From Pollenia angustigena (lineage: Eukaryota; Arthropoda; Insecta; Diptera; Polleniidae): a stretch of DNA of 64,000 nt. A program made the translations under genes and the position numbers. The number at the start of each line of letters is the position of its first letter. Position 1 is the first letter of the stretch. Shown piece by piece: positions 1 through 10,928 of this stretch. The stretch spans positions 196,992,208 through 197,056,207 of the forward strand of contig OV884058.1 in NCBI GenBank assembly GCA_930367215.1, in the 5' to 3' direction. The notes under the pieces were generated by a model, which worked only from the letters and a program-made list of their open reading frames with translations, was not told the origin of the DNA and did not search any database.

Positions 1-660
1 TGTGAAAATTAATAATTTGAAAATAATTTTTTATATACATATAAAAAAAAGCACTAAATTCAAAAATAAAGCCATATTCTAGCCATTAACAATGATATAC
101 GATACGATGAGATTAGACTTTAAATGACGATGCTATATATGTATTTAAAACAAAAAGGGCTGTAATGTAGGGCGTGGCAAAAACCATTTTTTAAAGTTTT
201 TCAAACTTAACAAATATACCTTGTATTTTAGGGCGTGACTGATGAAAATATTATTGCTTGTATTGGCTTCTACCTGATTTAATGTAGTGTGTGAAAAAGA
301 AAAAAGGGGCTTAATTTGTAGGCGTGTAATAAAAGTGGGCATATTAAAATCTATACATACGTAGTTTTAGAAGGACTTTCTTGGCACGTAAAAAAAATTG
401 GACATTTGGGGGAAGGATCCGAGATGGCATAAGTGGCGCCCAGAATTTGAGGTAGGATTTAAAAGTCACTAAAGACAAAAATGAAGCCACTATCATCACA
501 GATCGGACTTTAAATGGCAGCGCTAAATATAAAAACCAAAAGGGCTGTATTTTGGGGCGTGGCAAAAAAAAAAAAAATGTTTCCTGTTTTAGAAACTTCA
601 TTGACATATCTTTCATTCTAGGGGGTGACTGGCACAACTTTTTTTTTTGTATGGAGGTCG
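1..660 (+). repeat. two diverged tandem copies of a GGGCGTGGC repeat unit
   Basis: About 115-330 and 480-655 align: a 'gactttaaatg' segment, an 'aaaagggctgta' segment, 'gggcgtggcaaaaa', then a 'ggg-gtgact' box. Short blocks with GGGCGTGGC/GCCACGCCC are typical of INE-1/DINE non-autonomous Helentron units in flies, so this is probably the internal part of such an element. Family assignment is inference. Confidence 0.45.
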
Positions 661-1744
661 ACCCGGTCTAATCAACATATATATCATGATGGAAAAAAAT
701 GTCATGTGCGACAGATCACGTGCGACAGTGATTAAAGATAAATAAAAAAAAAGTATACATTATTTTTTATTAAAATGACAGCCATTTTTAAGAGATATGA
801 GTGCATAACATTCTACAATTTTTTGCATTAAAATATTGCCTCAGGTTTCGCTGAAATCGGCATTCGAAAAAATGGCCACAAAAACCACTTCTGTTTTCGT
901 CACGTGCAAATGCCTTGTTTTTTTTTTTTGCAATTTTCTTGAAAACGAAACAATTTATCAAAATGAACAATAGCACCAATTATAGGGCTAATTAAAAGCT
1001 ATAACTTGAATCTATTGCCAAAATAAATATACGTTTTTTTTTGACTTTTTTTAACTTTAAATGTGTACGATGGTCACATTCGACATGATGGAAATGCCCA
1101 TATATCCGATCGAATTTTATATTTTCACCACTGCTTCAAATTCAATTCAAATTTCATGAATTTTATTTTATTAAAAGTGAAAAATAGTGTTTTGTGCCGC
1201 ATATGCCACTATTCTAAAAAAAATTGTAAAGAGTATATTTTTGTGCTGCATACGTACATATACTTTTTGCTGTGTATTGGGTACTTTGTTCTTGTGATTG
1301 TAAACAATCTAATAAAAACTCAACATTGATGAATTTCTTTCTTTTATTTGGTTTTATTTTACAAAAACAGTTACATTTTAAAATTTTTATAAATTTTTGA
1401 AATTTTAACTATAATTTTTACTATTTATTAACACTTGCTAAATCGTTTAGAACACAATTATTTTTTTTGTAAGTTTATTTTGCTTCTGCCTATGGTCCAA
1501 TTTTTAGGCCTATGCAGAAATACAACAATAGAATAAACAATTCGCATTTGTTTGTGCATAACATGATAAAGATGTCAAAAACAATTGCATAAAACAACAC
1601 AACGCTGCAAAAAATCAGCAGGCGTTTTGCGTAGACCTACTAATTGGACCATGCTTTTACTTTAACGACTTTTATTTAATTCAATTTATTTTGTAAGGTT
1701 TTATATAAAGAATTTTTGGTGCAATCGTCAAACAGTGACGTGTA
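661..1744. other. AT-rich, no gene seen
   Basis: No coding signal or clear repeat boundary. Short open frames on both strands have no recognisable similarity. Confidence 0.5.
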
Positions 1745-1945
1745 GAGCAAAACAATACTTAGTTAACTTTAAAATAGTTGATATGTAGCAAAATGAATGT
1801 TTAATATATCAGAAACCATAAAAAATTCCGGGAAACATGTTTTGTATTCAGATAGGGAGTATTCAAATTATACGTCATACCCAACTCAATTTTTTTTAAA
1901 TGTTCGATTGGTCAAACCAATAAATGAGCTGACGATTTAAGTTTG
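1745..1945 (+). repeat. dispersed repeat, inverted relative to 21350-21560
   Basis: Contains 'gagcaaaacaatac', 'gcaaaatgaatg', 'tcagaaacca' and 'aatgagctgacga' in order. The same words appear in reverse complement at 21350-21560. An old interspersed repeat of unknown class. Confidence 0.6.
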
Positions 1946-3175
1946 GTCGCACATACAAAGTTGCTGCGATAAAAATTGCACAATGTAAACACATAAGCAT
2001 TTTTAAAGAAGAACCGACTAAAGTTGCAGTGACAAAAATCGTATAATTTAAAAGAGTTCTGATTTATAGATTTGCTAATTTAAACATATTTCAAATAAAA
2101 AAAGAGAGTTTAACTTGCACTGATTCATTAGCCCTTACCACTGATCAAACTATACTAACAATAATTTTTGTAAAAGTGTTTTAAAAGCTGCAAGTGCCTC
2201 GTAGCTGTGTGATTACTGAGAAGTTAGTAAGTGCAGGCTGGGTAATTAAAACTGTAGCGTATATCATGGATAACAGCTGCGCCAGAGCCACTTTTGTTCC
2301 GCGGCAGAATTTCATCTGTGTTTTCAATAGGCGATGGGCGACCTACAAGAAGAATATTCATGCAGCATCGTGCCATAGCTTTATTTATTGTGTCTCTATT
2401 ATGCTGAAGGTTCACAAAACGCGTTGTATGTATTTGCTTATTTCTGTACCTTTTTACTTCATGCATCCCATTCGTTTATGCTTTCTACGCGTTTGCTGTG
2501 TAACTTGTCACAACACAATTTCACACTGATACTACGTTCTGCGAAAGGCATTTAACGCGTGATGTGCTCCATAGGCTTTAGTCTCTTTTAACGCTGCTAT
2601 ATACAAGGCACAACAGCTTTCAAAATATTTAAAATGATTGTAATAAAATAAAAACGATTCACAAACACCTATAAATATCTGTAAATATTGAAACTTTAAA
2701 AAAATTATTTTAAATTTATTTAAATTATCAACCTCAATTTTTTTTTTTTTACAAAAAAGTGCTAAAGTCGTATTCTATGTATATTTAGTATTTTCAACAA
2801 AGTTGTTATGCATAAAATATATATTTTTCAGCAAATTTGTTAAAAACAAATAATATTTATATAAAAAATATCTTTAGTAAAATATAAGATCTTTTTTCTT
2901 TAAAAAGCATTTATTTTAAAATAGCTATAAACCACACACTCACACACACTCATAAAAAAAAACTTATTTTATTTTATAAGGACAATCAGCTTCAAAATGT
3001 CATACACAATATTAATTATAAACTACACACAGCCACACACAAATACAAAATATATATTTAATGTTAAAACTTTAAACAATTGTACAAAACAAAAGAAAAA
3101 CAAGTCTATAAATAAAAAAACAAAAAAAAATATTGGCTTTAAACAATTGGAATGTTGTTGGTTGAATGAAAAGCT
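1946..3175. other. no gene seen
   Basis: AT-rich. An open frame of 111 codons at 2194-2529 has cysteine/histidine-rich composition but no recognisable domain and no supporting signals. A short CACACA tract lies at 2935-2950. Confidence 0.45.
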
Positions 3176-3266
3176 GGGGCCAAATTATCGCATTCGATAT
3201 CGATCGAAATTACAATAAAATTTAAATGGGAATTTCGTCCGATATCGAATGCTGTTATTTGGCCCC
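3176..3266. mobile_element. short foldback MITE (GGGGCC-type termini)
   Basis: Inverted arms: left GGGGCCAAATTATCGCATTC, right complement starting GGGGCCAAATAACAGCATTC, both continuing into GATATCG. Total 91 bases. Same terminal motif as 16737-16980 and 17084-17321. Confidence 0.6.
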
Positions 3267-3626
3267 TGAATTTAAAGCTTCAAAATGGAAAAAGGCAGTA
3301 GAAGGTAAGAATATTACTTATCATTTGTAAAAATCTAATAACTTGATCGATGGGTTAACCCGGTATAAATAAAACGGAATAAAAAATACTTCCTTATACT
3401 TCGGATTTAGTATAGTTTTAGTTCAGTTCAAGTTCGGTTCCAGTTTATTTAGAGTTTAGTTCTGTTTTAGTTCTAGTTAAGTAGCTCGCACCAGATGCAT
3501 ATTGAGTTGAGTTTGAGAACTAGTTATTTACCCTCGCATTCATAAACGATTATTAAATTTAACAAACGTTTATTAAGGATAATTTTCATAGTAAATTTGT
3601 TCTTTAAACCTTAATTAAATTAAAAC
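3267..3626. other. intergenic; includes a short AGTTCAGTT-type tract
   Basis: 3410-3490 is a degenerate 'agttttagttcagttcaag' tract, the reverse complement of the AACTGA-type repeats seen elsewhere in the window. Nothing else is recognised. Confidence 0.5.
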
Positions 3627-4195
3627 AAGTAAGAAAGTATAAGCCCGACCATATGATACCCTACACCACAGTATTTAAAAACACATCATGCTTATGTGTC
3701 CATATAAAAATGGATTTATCTATGTTTATTAACTTCATTAAAATCCGTTTGAGAGTTTGTGAAGGGCAGAAATTGTCCCCTACCTCCCCTTGTGTTCCTA
3801 TTTTTGAAAAAACTGTATAGCTTATGGTTGCGTATAGATATGGATCTATCTATGTTTTAATTTTCATTAAAATCGGTATAATAGTTTCTGAGAGAAAGAA
3901 ATTTCCCCCTATCTTCCCTCGTGCTCCTACGATTCGGCCCATTTTCCATAGGCTTGGTCCTTGTGCTAATAAGAACCTATGTCCCAAATTTTATCTTATT
4001 ATCTCCAACTTTGCGTACAAGGTTACATGGACAGCCAGCCTGCCAGCCGGACGGACGGACATCGTTAGTTTGACTCAGACAGTGATTCTGAGTCGATCGG
4101 TATATTTTAAGGTGGGATTAGGACCAATATTTTAAGGTGTTACACACATCAGCACAAATGCATAATACCCTCCGCTATTGTGGTGTGGGTATAAA
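3627..4195 (-). mobile_element. DINE/Helentron-like non-autonomous element
   Basis: Bounded by 'aagtaagaaagtataagccc' on the left and 'tattgtggtgtgggtata' on the right. It contains 'gccggacggacggacat', the complement of the 'atgtccgtccgtc' block conserved in INE-1/DINE elements, and poorly conserved internal half-repeats. Read on the minus strand it starts TATACCCACACC, as INE-1 relatives do. Assignment rests on those conserved words. Confidence 0.55.
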
Positions 4196-4869
4196 CATTT
4201 TATGAATACAGGCATGAATGAATACAGGCATTAGTCTAAGGTAGAACGGTCCTTACTTGATTTTTTCTAAATTGAGTTTTTTTTATAGTGATTTCAATAC
4301 ATTTCACACAATTACGCCTCGTTTCATTTTGGATACATATTAAGTTTTTACATACCTTCACCTGTAAGATTTTTCATACCTTCTCCTGTAAAGAAGAAAT
4401 ATCACGGCTGTATTGAAAATGGCTTGGCTCCAAACCACGTTTGCTCGATTTGGAATCACGCGGTTTTCAGAACAGACCTTCATACAGGTAATTTTTTATT
4501 ACAAATATTAATCATCATATTAAATATAAAATAAATGAAAACATAGAAAATTTTATCAAGTGGTATCAAGCTGAACAGCTTAAAATCGCGTGATTTCAAT
4601 ACAATTGCGGAGAACACATATTGCGTGATTTGAAATCACTTTGACAAAAAATGATTTTCAGAACACCCCTGTATTTATGTATATAAGTTAGTGCCTTTCT
4701 AAATGCGGCTAACGATATATTTTTTAATAAGGGATTCAATAAATTTAAATAATTAAAGTTGTTTTTAAATTCAATTTAAAGAAATCCGATTTAATTTTAA
4801 ATTGCAACTGAAATATTTATGTTTCTAATATGGTCTTCGTTGAATTTGAATTCAAGTTAAAATTTGTTC
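4196..4869. other. no gene seen
   Basis: AT-rich. Contains small direct/inverted words around 'aatcacgcg' and 'ttttcagaaca' (4430-4665) that look like an eroded MITE, without clear ends. Confidence 0.4.
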
Positions 4870-5153
4870 ACATATCTTAGGGCGTTTTTATTATATAAAT
4901 ATAGCGCCATCTGTTGATGCACTAGAAGCAAAAAATAAAAGTGAAAATTTTGATTCTTCAGTCTGGCAACGCCACGAACAAAAATATTATAGCATTAGCC
5001 CAAACGATCTGGCAGCACTGGCCTCCGAAATGGGATCGGCATTTTGCGTAGGTGTTGCCAGACTGAGAAACTCAATTTTTCACTTTTATTTTTGGGTTCT
5101 TTAACAACAAAAGATGGCGCTAAATTTATAAATATAAGCGCCTTAAGGTATGT
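4870..5153. mobile_element. foldback MITE, arms of about 100 bases
   Basis: Left arm 4870-4975 ('acatatcttagggcg ... cagtctggcaac') pairs with right arm 5055-5153 ('gttgccagactg ... cgccttaaggtatgt'), with mismatches. It includes paired 'gcgccatct / agatggcgc'. The loop is about 80 bases. Confidence 0.75.
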
Positions 5154-6966
5154 AAAATAGTTTAAAAATTCAAGCAAAATTCTCACATTTCCTTTCAAAT
5201 AAAACTACAATTATGTTTTTTTTTTTTTCAATTATTTTTTGTGTTGATTATCAACATTTATTGATTTTCTTTATTTTATACATACATTTTATTTTTTCTC
5301 AATTCTTTTCTGTATTTTTTCATTTTAATAATTTTTTTTCTGTTTTAACTATGAATTTATTTTTCCATTAGGGTTTCGTTATTTTTTTTATGGATATTTA
5401 ATTTTAGATAATCAATACAATTAGTTTTGTGTCTAGAGGTTTGGTTTTTCTACAATTTCTGTTTTAATTTTTTATACAAATTTTGTGTTATTTTGAAAAA
5501 CCAAAAAAAAAAAAAAAGTTTCTCATTATCATACCGTGTCTCTAATTTCTGTTTCGTTTGTTTATTTTATATAATTTTTCCCCAAGGATTTTGATCCTTT
5601 TGTTCATTTGTAACATTAACACATATAATTTTTGTAATTTACTGTTTATTATTCTTTGTTATTTAATGCAACCTGCAAAACATTTCATTAGTTTTATTCA
5701 TTATTTCTAGTTTTTATTTGTATTTATTGTTTTTTGAGTCATGTGTTGATCGATAAATTTGTTAATTTGTTTTAATGTTTTTTTATTTGAATTTAATTTA
5801 TACATATTTACAATTTATTTTTATTATTGTTATATGGTTTTAATTCTGAAGGATATTGTCTAGGTTTTGTTTTCATATTTTTGGGTAGTTTTAATATTGG
5901 TGAAATTTCGGTAAGTGGATGTATTTTGGAAAAGAAGGAAGAAAAGTATTATTAATAAGTGAATAATTTTAATTTGTTGTTAATATGTATAAAAAATCAA
6001 TTGAAAAATGTTGCTGTGCAAATAGAATAGAATCCATAAGAAAACTGAACTGTTTTGAAATCCATTTTAAGGAAAATTACAATGCAAAAAATATAGTTTT
6101 AAAATATGTTTGAATTCATAACAGGTGGTTTTGAACAAGGCGAATTAAATACAAGGTGGCCTCGTTAGCCTACGTCGTTATTAGCTGTGCAAAGGAAAAT
6201 TGGGTATTCGAACCCGAAGTGTCAAAAATTGTTTATGTTTTCATGTTGGCTTTCACTCAAACTCTTAACATTAAAAAATTGTAAAATTCAGCAAACCTTT
6301 TTTTTATATTCATAATGTGTTGTTAGGGCACCAACCAATAAACACGTAGTCAAAACTTTGATATGGGATGACGCTATCACTATAAAATTTAAATCTTCTC
6401 TGCATCCTAACAAATGACGTCACGCGAACTGCATTCCTATTACCTAATAATTACAGGCTGGCAAACCGAAGACAGTTTTTATTTAACTGATGGCTGGCAT
6501 ACATATAAGAAATTCGAAAGTCTAAGGGACTTTTAAACTTGGCAACTCTTGTCGTTCACACACTACGTGATCTAACGATATATCATGCGCATGTCCTAAT
6601 CTTTATTTCAATCATTATTGGTAAATAACAACTTACCAAATTTAACTGAAATAAAACTGAACATGAATTGAATTAAGTAGAACTGAACCAGAAATGAACA
6701 GAATAAAACCAGCAGTAGTTTGATTCACTATGCTTTTTAAACCACAATTGTTTCGTTTAAACATTTTTTTGCTATTCACTAAAGGTATGTTCAGACCTAA
6801 CAAATATTTGATGAAAAAATCCAAAAAAAGCGTGACCAATAAATTGATCAAACTTTAGCTTTATTTTTGACAAGTTCTATTGGCTTACTAATCTTTATTT
6901 GTAAGAAGAGAATTCTTTAGTGTAATTTAGAAACTCTTTAATGGATTTTAATCCAGCCTAACGTTT
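5154..6966. other. AT-rich intergenic; no gene seen
   Basis: 5210-5900 is T-rich on the plus strand with no repeats recognised. At 6138 a lone 'caaggcgaatta' resembles one end of the CAAGGCGAATTC MITE family but its partner is absent. 6640-6720 shows a weak AACTGA-type tract. Confidence 0.45.
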
Positions 6967-7297
6967 ACATAGCGTTTACATTTGCCAGTACTGGCAAGAC
7001 AGTAGCAATTCATTCAAACTTTTTCACTAACACAGCGTTTACATTTGCCAGTACTGGCAAGACAGTAAGCATATACATATTAGTTGGCAAAACAATGCAA
7101 AAACAAAATAGCTGTTAAAGTGTTTATGTATTAGTGAAAAAGTTTGAATGAATTGCTACTGTCTTGCCAGTACTGGCAAATGTAAACGCTATGTTATACA
7201 TAAACACTTTTACAGCTATTTGGTTTTTGCATTGTTTTGCCAACTAATATGTATATGCTTACTGTCTTGCCAGTACTGGCAAATGTAAACGCTGTGT
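6967..7297. mobile_element. interleaved foldback elements (A-B-A'-B')
   Basis: Arm A (6967-7030, 64 nt) is the exact reverse complement of A' (7131-7194). Arm B (7030-7130, 101 nt) is the reverse complement of B' (7197-7297) with two mismatches. The order is A, B, A', B', so the two hairpins interlock. All four arms begin with the same terminal segment of about 38 nt, ACA(C/T)AGCGTTTACATTTGCC and on, which contains the perfect palindrome TTGCCAGTACTGGCAA at 6982-6997, 7045-7060, 7164-7179 and 7267-7282. Most likely two members of one MITE family, one inserted into or recombined with the other. Confidence 0.9.
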
Positions 7298-8045
7298 TAG
7301 CAAAAGCAAAAATTTCTTTAATAAAGCTAGGGGTTACGTGTAGGACGTCAAATATTTAATAGGTGTGAACGTAGCTTAACACTTTTAACGACATCTGCTA
7401 GTGTTTAAAGCCAGCTGTTTCAGTCAGCTGTTATTTTTAACAAAACAGATTGTGGTTAATAAACACCAACACAAACAAAACCTTAATTACCCTGATAATA
7501 ATAGGACCAGTCCAAACACGCGTGTAATGAGTAGCCCACAAGAGACCAGGACTAGTCCAAAATTAACCCAAACGTATGGAAACAACATGGTCTATTTAAC
7601 ATTACGATGTCCTAGGGCAGGACCATATAACCCACTTTGGACCACTTACGAGTAGTTTTAAAACTACTCCATGGTATACTCAAGAGGATTAGTTTTGAAG
7701 TCGTTTAAAAACGAAAGCATGTCGTTAAAAAACGAAGACATGTCGTCTCACTACAAACACTTTTTAACAATGATATGGTCCATGCTTGCATAACATCTGA
7801 TCAGTCCATGGAGTAGTCCATTTCATCAAAATGGATCAGGTCGTCCAATTTTATTTGCAGGATAGAAATGCACTCAAACTTAAGCTTCGTACAGATGGTG
7901 GTCAGATCTTACAATGTTGTATTTTTTCTGACAATGGTGCTATTGTCAGGTGCATTAATTTTACATATCTGCCAAATGAAAATGAGCTTACATTGTTCAA
8001 ACAGATGCAAGATGCATTTTAAGGCAATTTTAATGACAACATTGT
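7298..8045. other. no gene recognised
   Basis: Open frames of 84 codons (7401-7655) and 63 codons (7831-8022) have no recognisable domains. The paired words 'actactccatgg' (7663) and 'ccatggagtagtcc' (7806) suggest the ends of an eroded inverted-repeat element of about 150 bases. Confidence 0.4.
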
Positions 8046-8400
8046 AAGCTTGACATAGAACTGAACTAAAACTGTGCTGGAAACTAAATTACAACTTGAT
8101 CGGAAGCAGAACTAAATTAAACTAGATCTGCAACAGAACTGATTTGGAACTGAACTAAGCCTAAACCAGAACGGATCAAGAATAAAAAAGAATATGAACA
8201 AAAACTGAACAAAAATTAACAATAACTACCCTAGAACTAAACAAGAGACGAATAAGAACGGAAATGATACTCAATTAAACCTAAACTAGGTAGTTGGATC
8301 TTAACTAAAACTGAAAAAGAAATAAACTAAAGTAGACCTGAAATAGAAAACGGAATTCGAACTTAAACTAAAGAAGAATAATAAAAAAGAACTGAAGTAT
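8046..8400 (+). repeat. degenerate AACTGA/AACTAA hexamer tract
   Basis: A run of imperfect six-base units (gaactg, aactaa, aactag, aactga) with no fixed higher-order period. Same type as 11050-11160 and 16216-17475. Confidence 0.7.
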
Positions 8401-9147
8401 TGGTTTTCCACTTGGCATTCAGAAAGTGTTTATTGTAACTCAGATTACTCAATTGAAATTCGAAAAGCATTAATTTTAATTCAGATTAGTCAATTGCTAT
8501 TCAGAAAACGGCAATGTCATTCCGAAAATAATAAATGTAATGCAGAAAACTCACTTAAAATGTTCTGAGCAAGAGTTAGGTATAGAGCAAAGCAACACTG
8601 TTCATTTACATTGAACAATTTCAACTACAGGAATCGTATACATGGAACCCAGGATTTATTAACTGCCCAGTTAGCAAATGATTGGTTAAATATTTTAATG
8701 TAAAAGTGTTCCAATATGGGAATATTGGTGATTGTTGCGGACAACGCACTTTCTCATTCAGTGCTAGAGAGAGTCATCAATTGTTTGCCAGCCTCTCTTT
8801 TGCGGCTAGGACTCCCATTAAGAATATTAGGTCTAAGGTTAAAACCTATGCCAAAAGCAGCATTCGTGCTCCAAACGTTGCATATTTTAGCGTGATAGAA
8901 CAAGGATTAATCTACTTAGAGAATATAACAGATCGTGCAACGAACACAATAACTATGGGTGATTGCGTTTGTGCTGTGCAACGCAGTGTAGTTCACGAAG
9001 ATGCTGACATGGCAAATTAATGACATGGCGATCCATCGTTAACCTACATATTTAAAACAAACAACGAAATACTGCATAAGGCATTTTACATGGTAATACA
9101 TTTATTTACATGTAGAATTAAAAAAGATCTTATCATGTAAAAGCAAA
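8401..9147. other. no gene recognised
   Basis: Contains an open frame of 112 codons (8682-9020) without recognisable domain, start context or homologue, and short self-similar words around 'ttcagaaa' (8410-8560). Confidence 0.4.
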
Positions 9148-9890
9148 TTGTATTGAGTGTATTTGGGCCTTTATACCATCCAAGGCGAATTCACAAGAAG
9201 GTGGGGTCAAGTCAAGTCAACATATGGTTTTTTCGTTGGTCCAGTTTTTATGTAAACAAATCTTTTTTTTAATTGCAATATTTTTGACAATCGAAAAACA
9301 AAAGCATTGTTGTTGTAGATTTGACCTCACCTTCTAGTGAATTCGCCTTGATTCCATTCGGGTAAACATGAAAAAAATTACAACAGACGATATTTCACTG
9401 GTGTAAGTGTGCTGGACGTAATATCCACCGTCATATCAAAGTTTTTGATTTTCCATTTAGCATCGCAGGTGTCAAACATACAAACACATTTCCACTAATA
9501 CTACCAACCATAATGCTTGATGACCCAGCGGTAAAACTCAGAAGACCTTTTTAATTAAAATTTTTCTTGATTCAATTACTAATCTTATCTAACTGCTAAA
9601 GAATGCCTAATAGAACGCCTCGGCTTTTTGGTATTAAAGATAAGATCAGACACGCCTTCCACACTCGCTTCTATGCGAAGGGAGTAGAGAAGGAGTAACA
9701 TTTTTTGTATTGTATTTTTGCACAAGCAAAAGCAAAAAAATTATTTTTTTTGACCCCGTTACCATTTTTATGTACCTGTTAAGGAAGCGAGAGCGGAATG
9801 CCTATTCCGCAATGACAACGTGTGTAAAAAAGAACTGAGTACGGAGTGGAGCGAGCAATAATTTGATCCGTGTATTTGAGCCTTAAAGCA
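9148..9890. mobile_element. AAGGCCCAAATAC-type MITE fragments
   Basis: Terminal words 'gtatttgggccttt' (about 9158) and 'gtatttgagcctta' (about 9870) and an internal segment 9408-9545 ('gtaatatccaccgtcatatc', 'gattttccatttagcatcg', 'catacaaacacatttccact') match the element at 17510-17692. Both termini point the same way, so this is probably two broken copies. A different MITE sits inside at 9181-9350. Confidence 0.5.
9181..9350. mobile_element. CAAGGCGAATTC MITE, copy 1
   Basis: Left end CAAGGCGAATTCAC, right end complementary (GTGAATTCGCCTTG). Flanking octamers 'ataccatc' and 'attccatt' agree at 6 of 8 positions, an eroded 8-base duplication when judged with copies 2 and 3 (19212-19390, 52463-52863). 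Confidence 0.8.
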
Positions 9891-9989
9891 CACAAAACAC
9901 ATGTAAAGCATGTAAACACGAAAAGAACTTGATAAAATTTTGAATCTACAAAATCGTATTAAACACGCCTTTACGAATATATTTAAAAT

Positions 9990-10210
9990 GTGTGTATGTA
10001 TGTTTGTATGTATATATGTATGTATGTATCTATGTATGTATGAATGTATGTATTTATGTATGTATGTATGTATGTATGTATGTATGTATGTATGTATGTA
10101 TGTATGTATGTATGTATGTATGTATGTATGTATGTATGTATGTATGTATGTATGTATGTATGTATGTATGTATGTATGTATGTATGTATGTATGTATGTA
10201 TGTATGTATG

Positions 10211-10244
<34 letters not shown>

Positions 10245-10313
10245 TGTATGTATGTATGTATGTATGTATGTATGTATGTTCGATGTATGTATGTATGTAT
10301 GTATGTATGTATG

Positions 10314-10344
<31 letters not shown>

Positions 10345-10350
10345 GTATGT
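9990..10350 (+). repeat. (TGTA)n microsatellite, about 360 bases
   Basis: Almost pure TGTA/GTAT repeat with a few interruptions (for example 'tgttcgatgta' near 10278). It produces spurious open frames on both strands. It abuts a Helitron-like unit on its right. Confidence 0.97.
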
Positions 10351-10928
10351 AACGTATGGACTCCAAAGCTGCCGGGCCGATTTTGATGAAATTTTCAGAG
10401 AATATTCAGGCGGGTGACACTGTGAAGCCTGATTTTTGATTTTTGGTCTGCGAGCGGAGGGGCGTGGCAAAATCCAATTTGCATATTGCACCACCAATGA
10501 CATCTATATAATTTGGACGATTTTTTCTTTAAAATGATCGCCATGGTCCAACTTAGATTTATACGAAAAGAAAATTTTGCCCCGCCAACTTTAACGCCCA
10601 CTTTTTTCGATTAATCCATTTAAAGTTTTCATCGAAAGAAAAATGTACTACGCCTACTTTTACGCCCTTTTAACTTGAGAACGGCTTGACCGATTTGGAC
10701 GATTTTTTCTACAAAATCATCGCTATGGTTTTAGGTTTTTACGGAAAGAAAATTTTGCTCCGCCCACTTTAACGCCTACTTTTTTCGATTTACCTAAAAT
10801 CAGAAATCGGCTCCATCGATTTGACTAATTTTTCTTTCAAATGTTCTTATCTTTTTAACGGATGATAAAAATCAAACGCAAACATTTTTCCTAATTTGGA
10901 CAGGACAACGTCTGTCGGGTCAGCTAGT
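10351..10928 (+). mobile_element. Helitron/DINE-like unit attached to the TGTA microsatellite
   Basis: Starts 'cgtatggactccaaagctgc', contains two to three imperfect repeats of a block with 'gatttggacgattttttct', 'ggaaagaaaattttgc' and 'cgcccactttaacgcc' (about 10510-10800), and ends 'acaacgtctgtcgggtcagctagt'-like at 10904-10928. The microsatellite at one side, internal repeats and a CTAGT-like 3' end fit non-autonomous Helitron/Helentron elements. I cannot verify the hairpin or family. Confidence 0.5.

Noticed and set aside
2194..2529. 111-codon frame as a host gene
   Set aside because: No domain, no start or splice context, overlapping frame on the other strand, region otherwise non-coding.
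7831..8022. 63-codon frame as a small gene
   Set aside because: No recognisable family and no supporting signal beyond length.
8682..9020. 112-codon frame as a gene
   Set aside because: No recognisable domain; neighbouring sequence is MITE fragments and hexamer repeats.
9940..10503. Long open frames on both strands through the TGTA array
   Set aside because: They are the direct consequence of a four-base repeat without stops (MYVC/THIH repeats).
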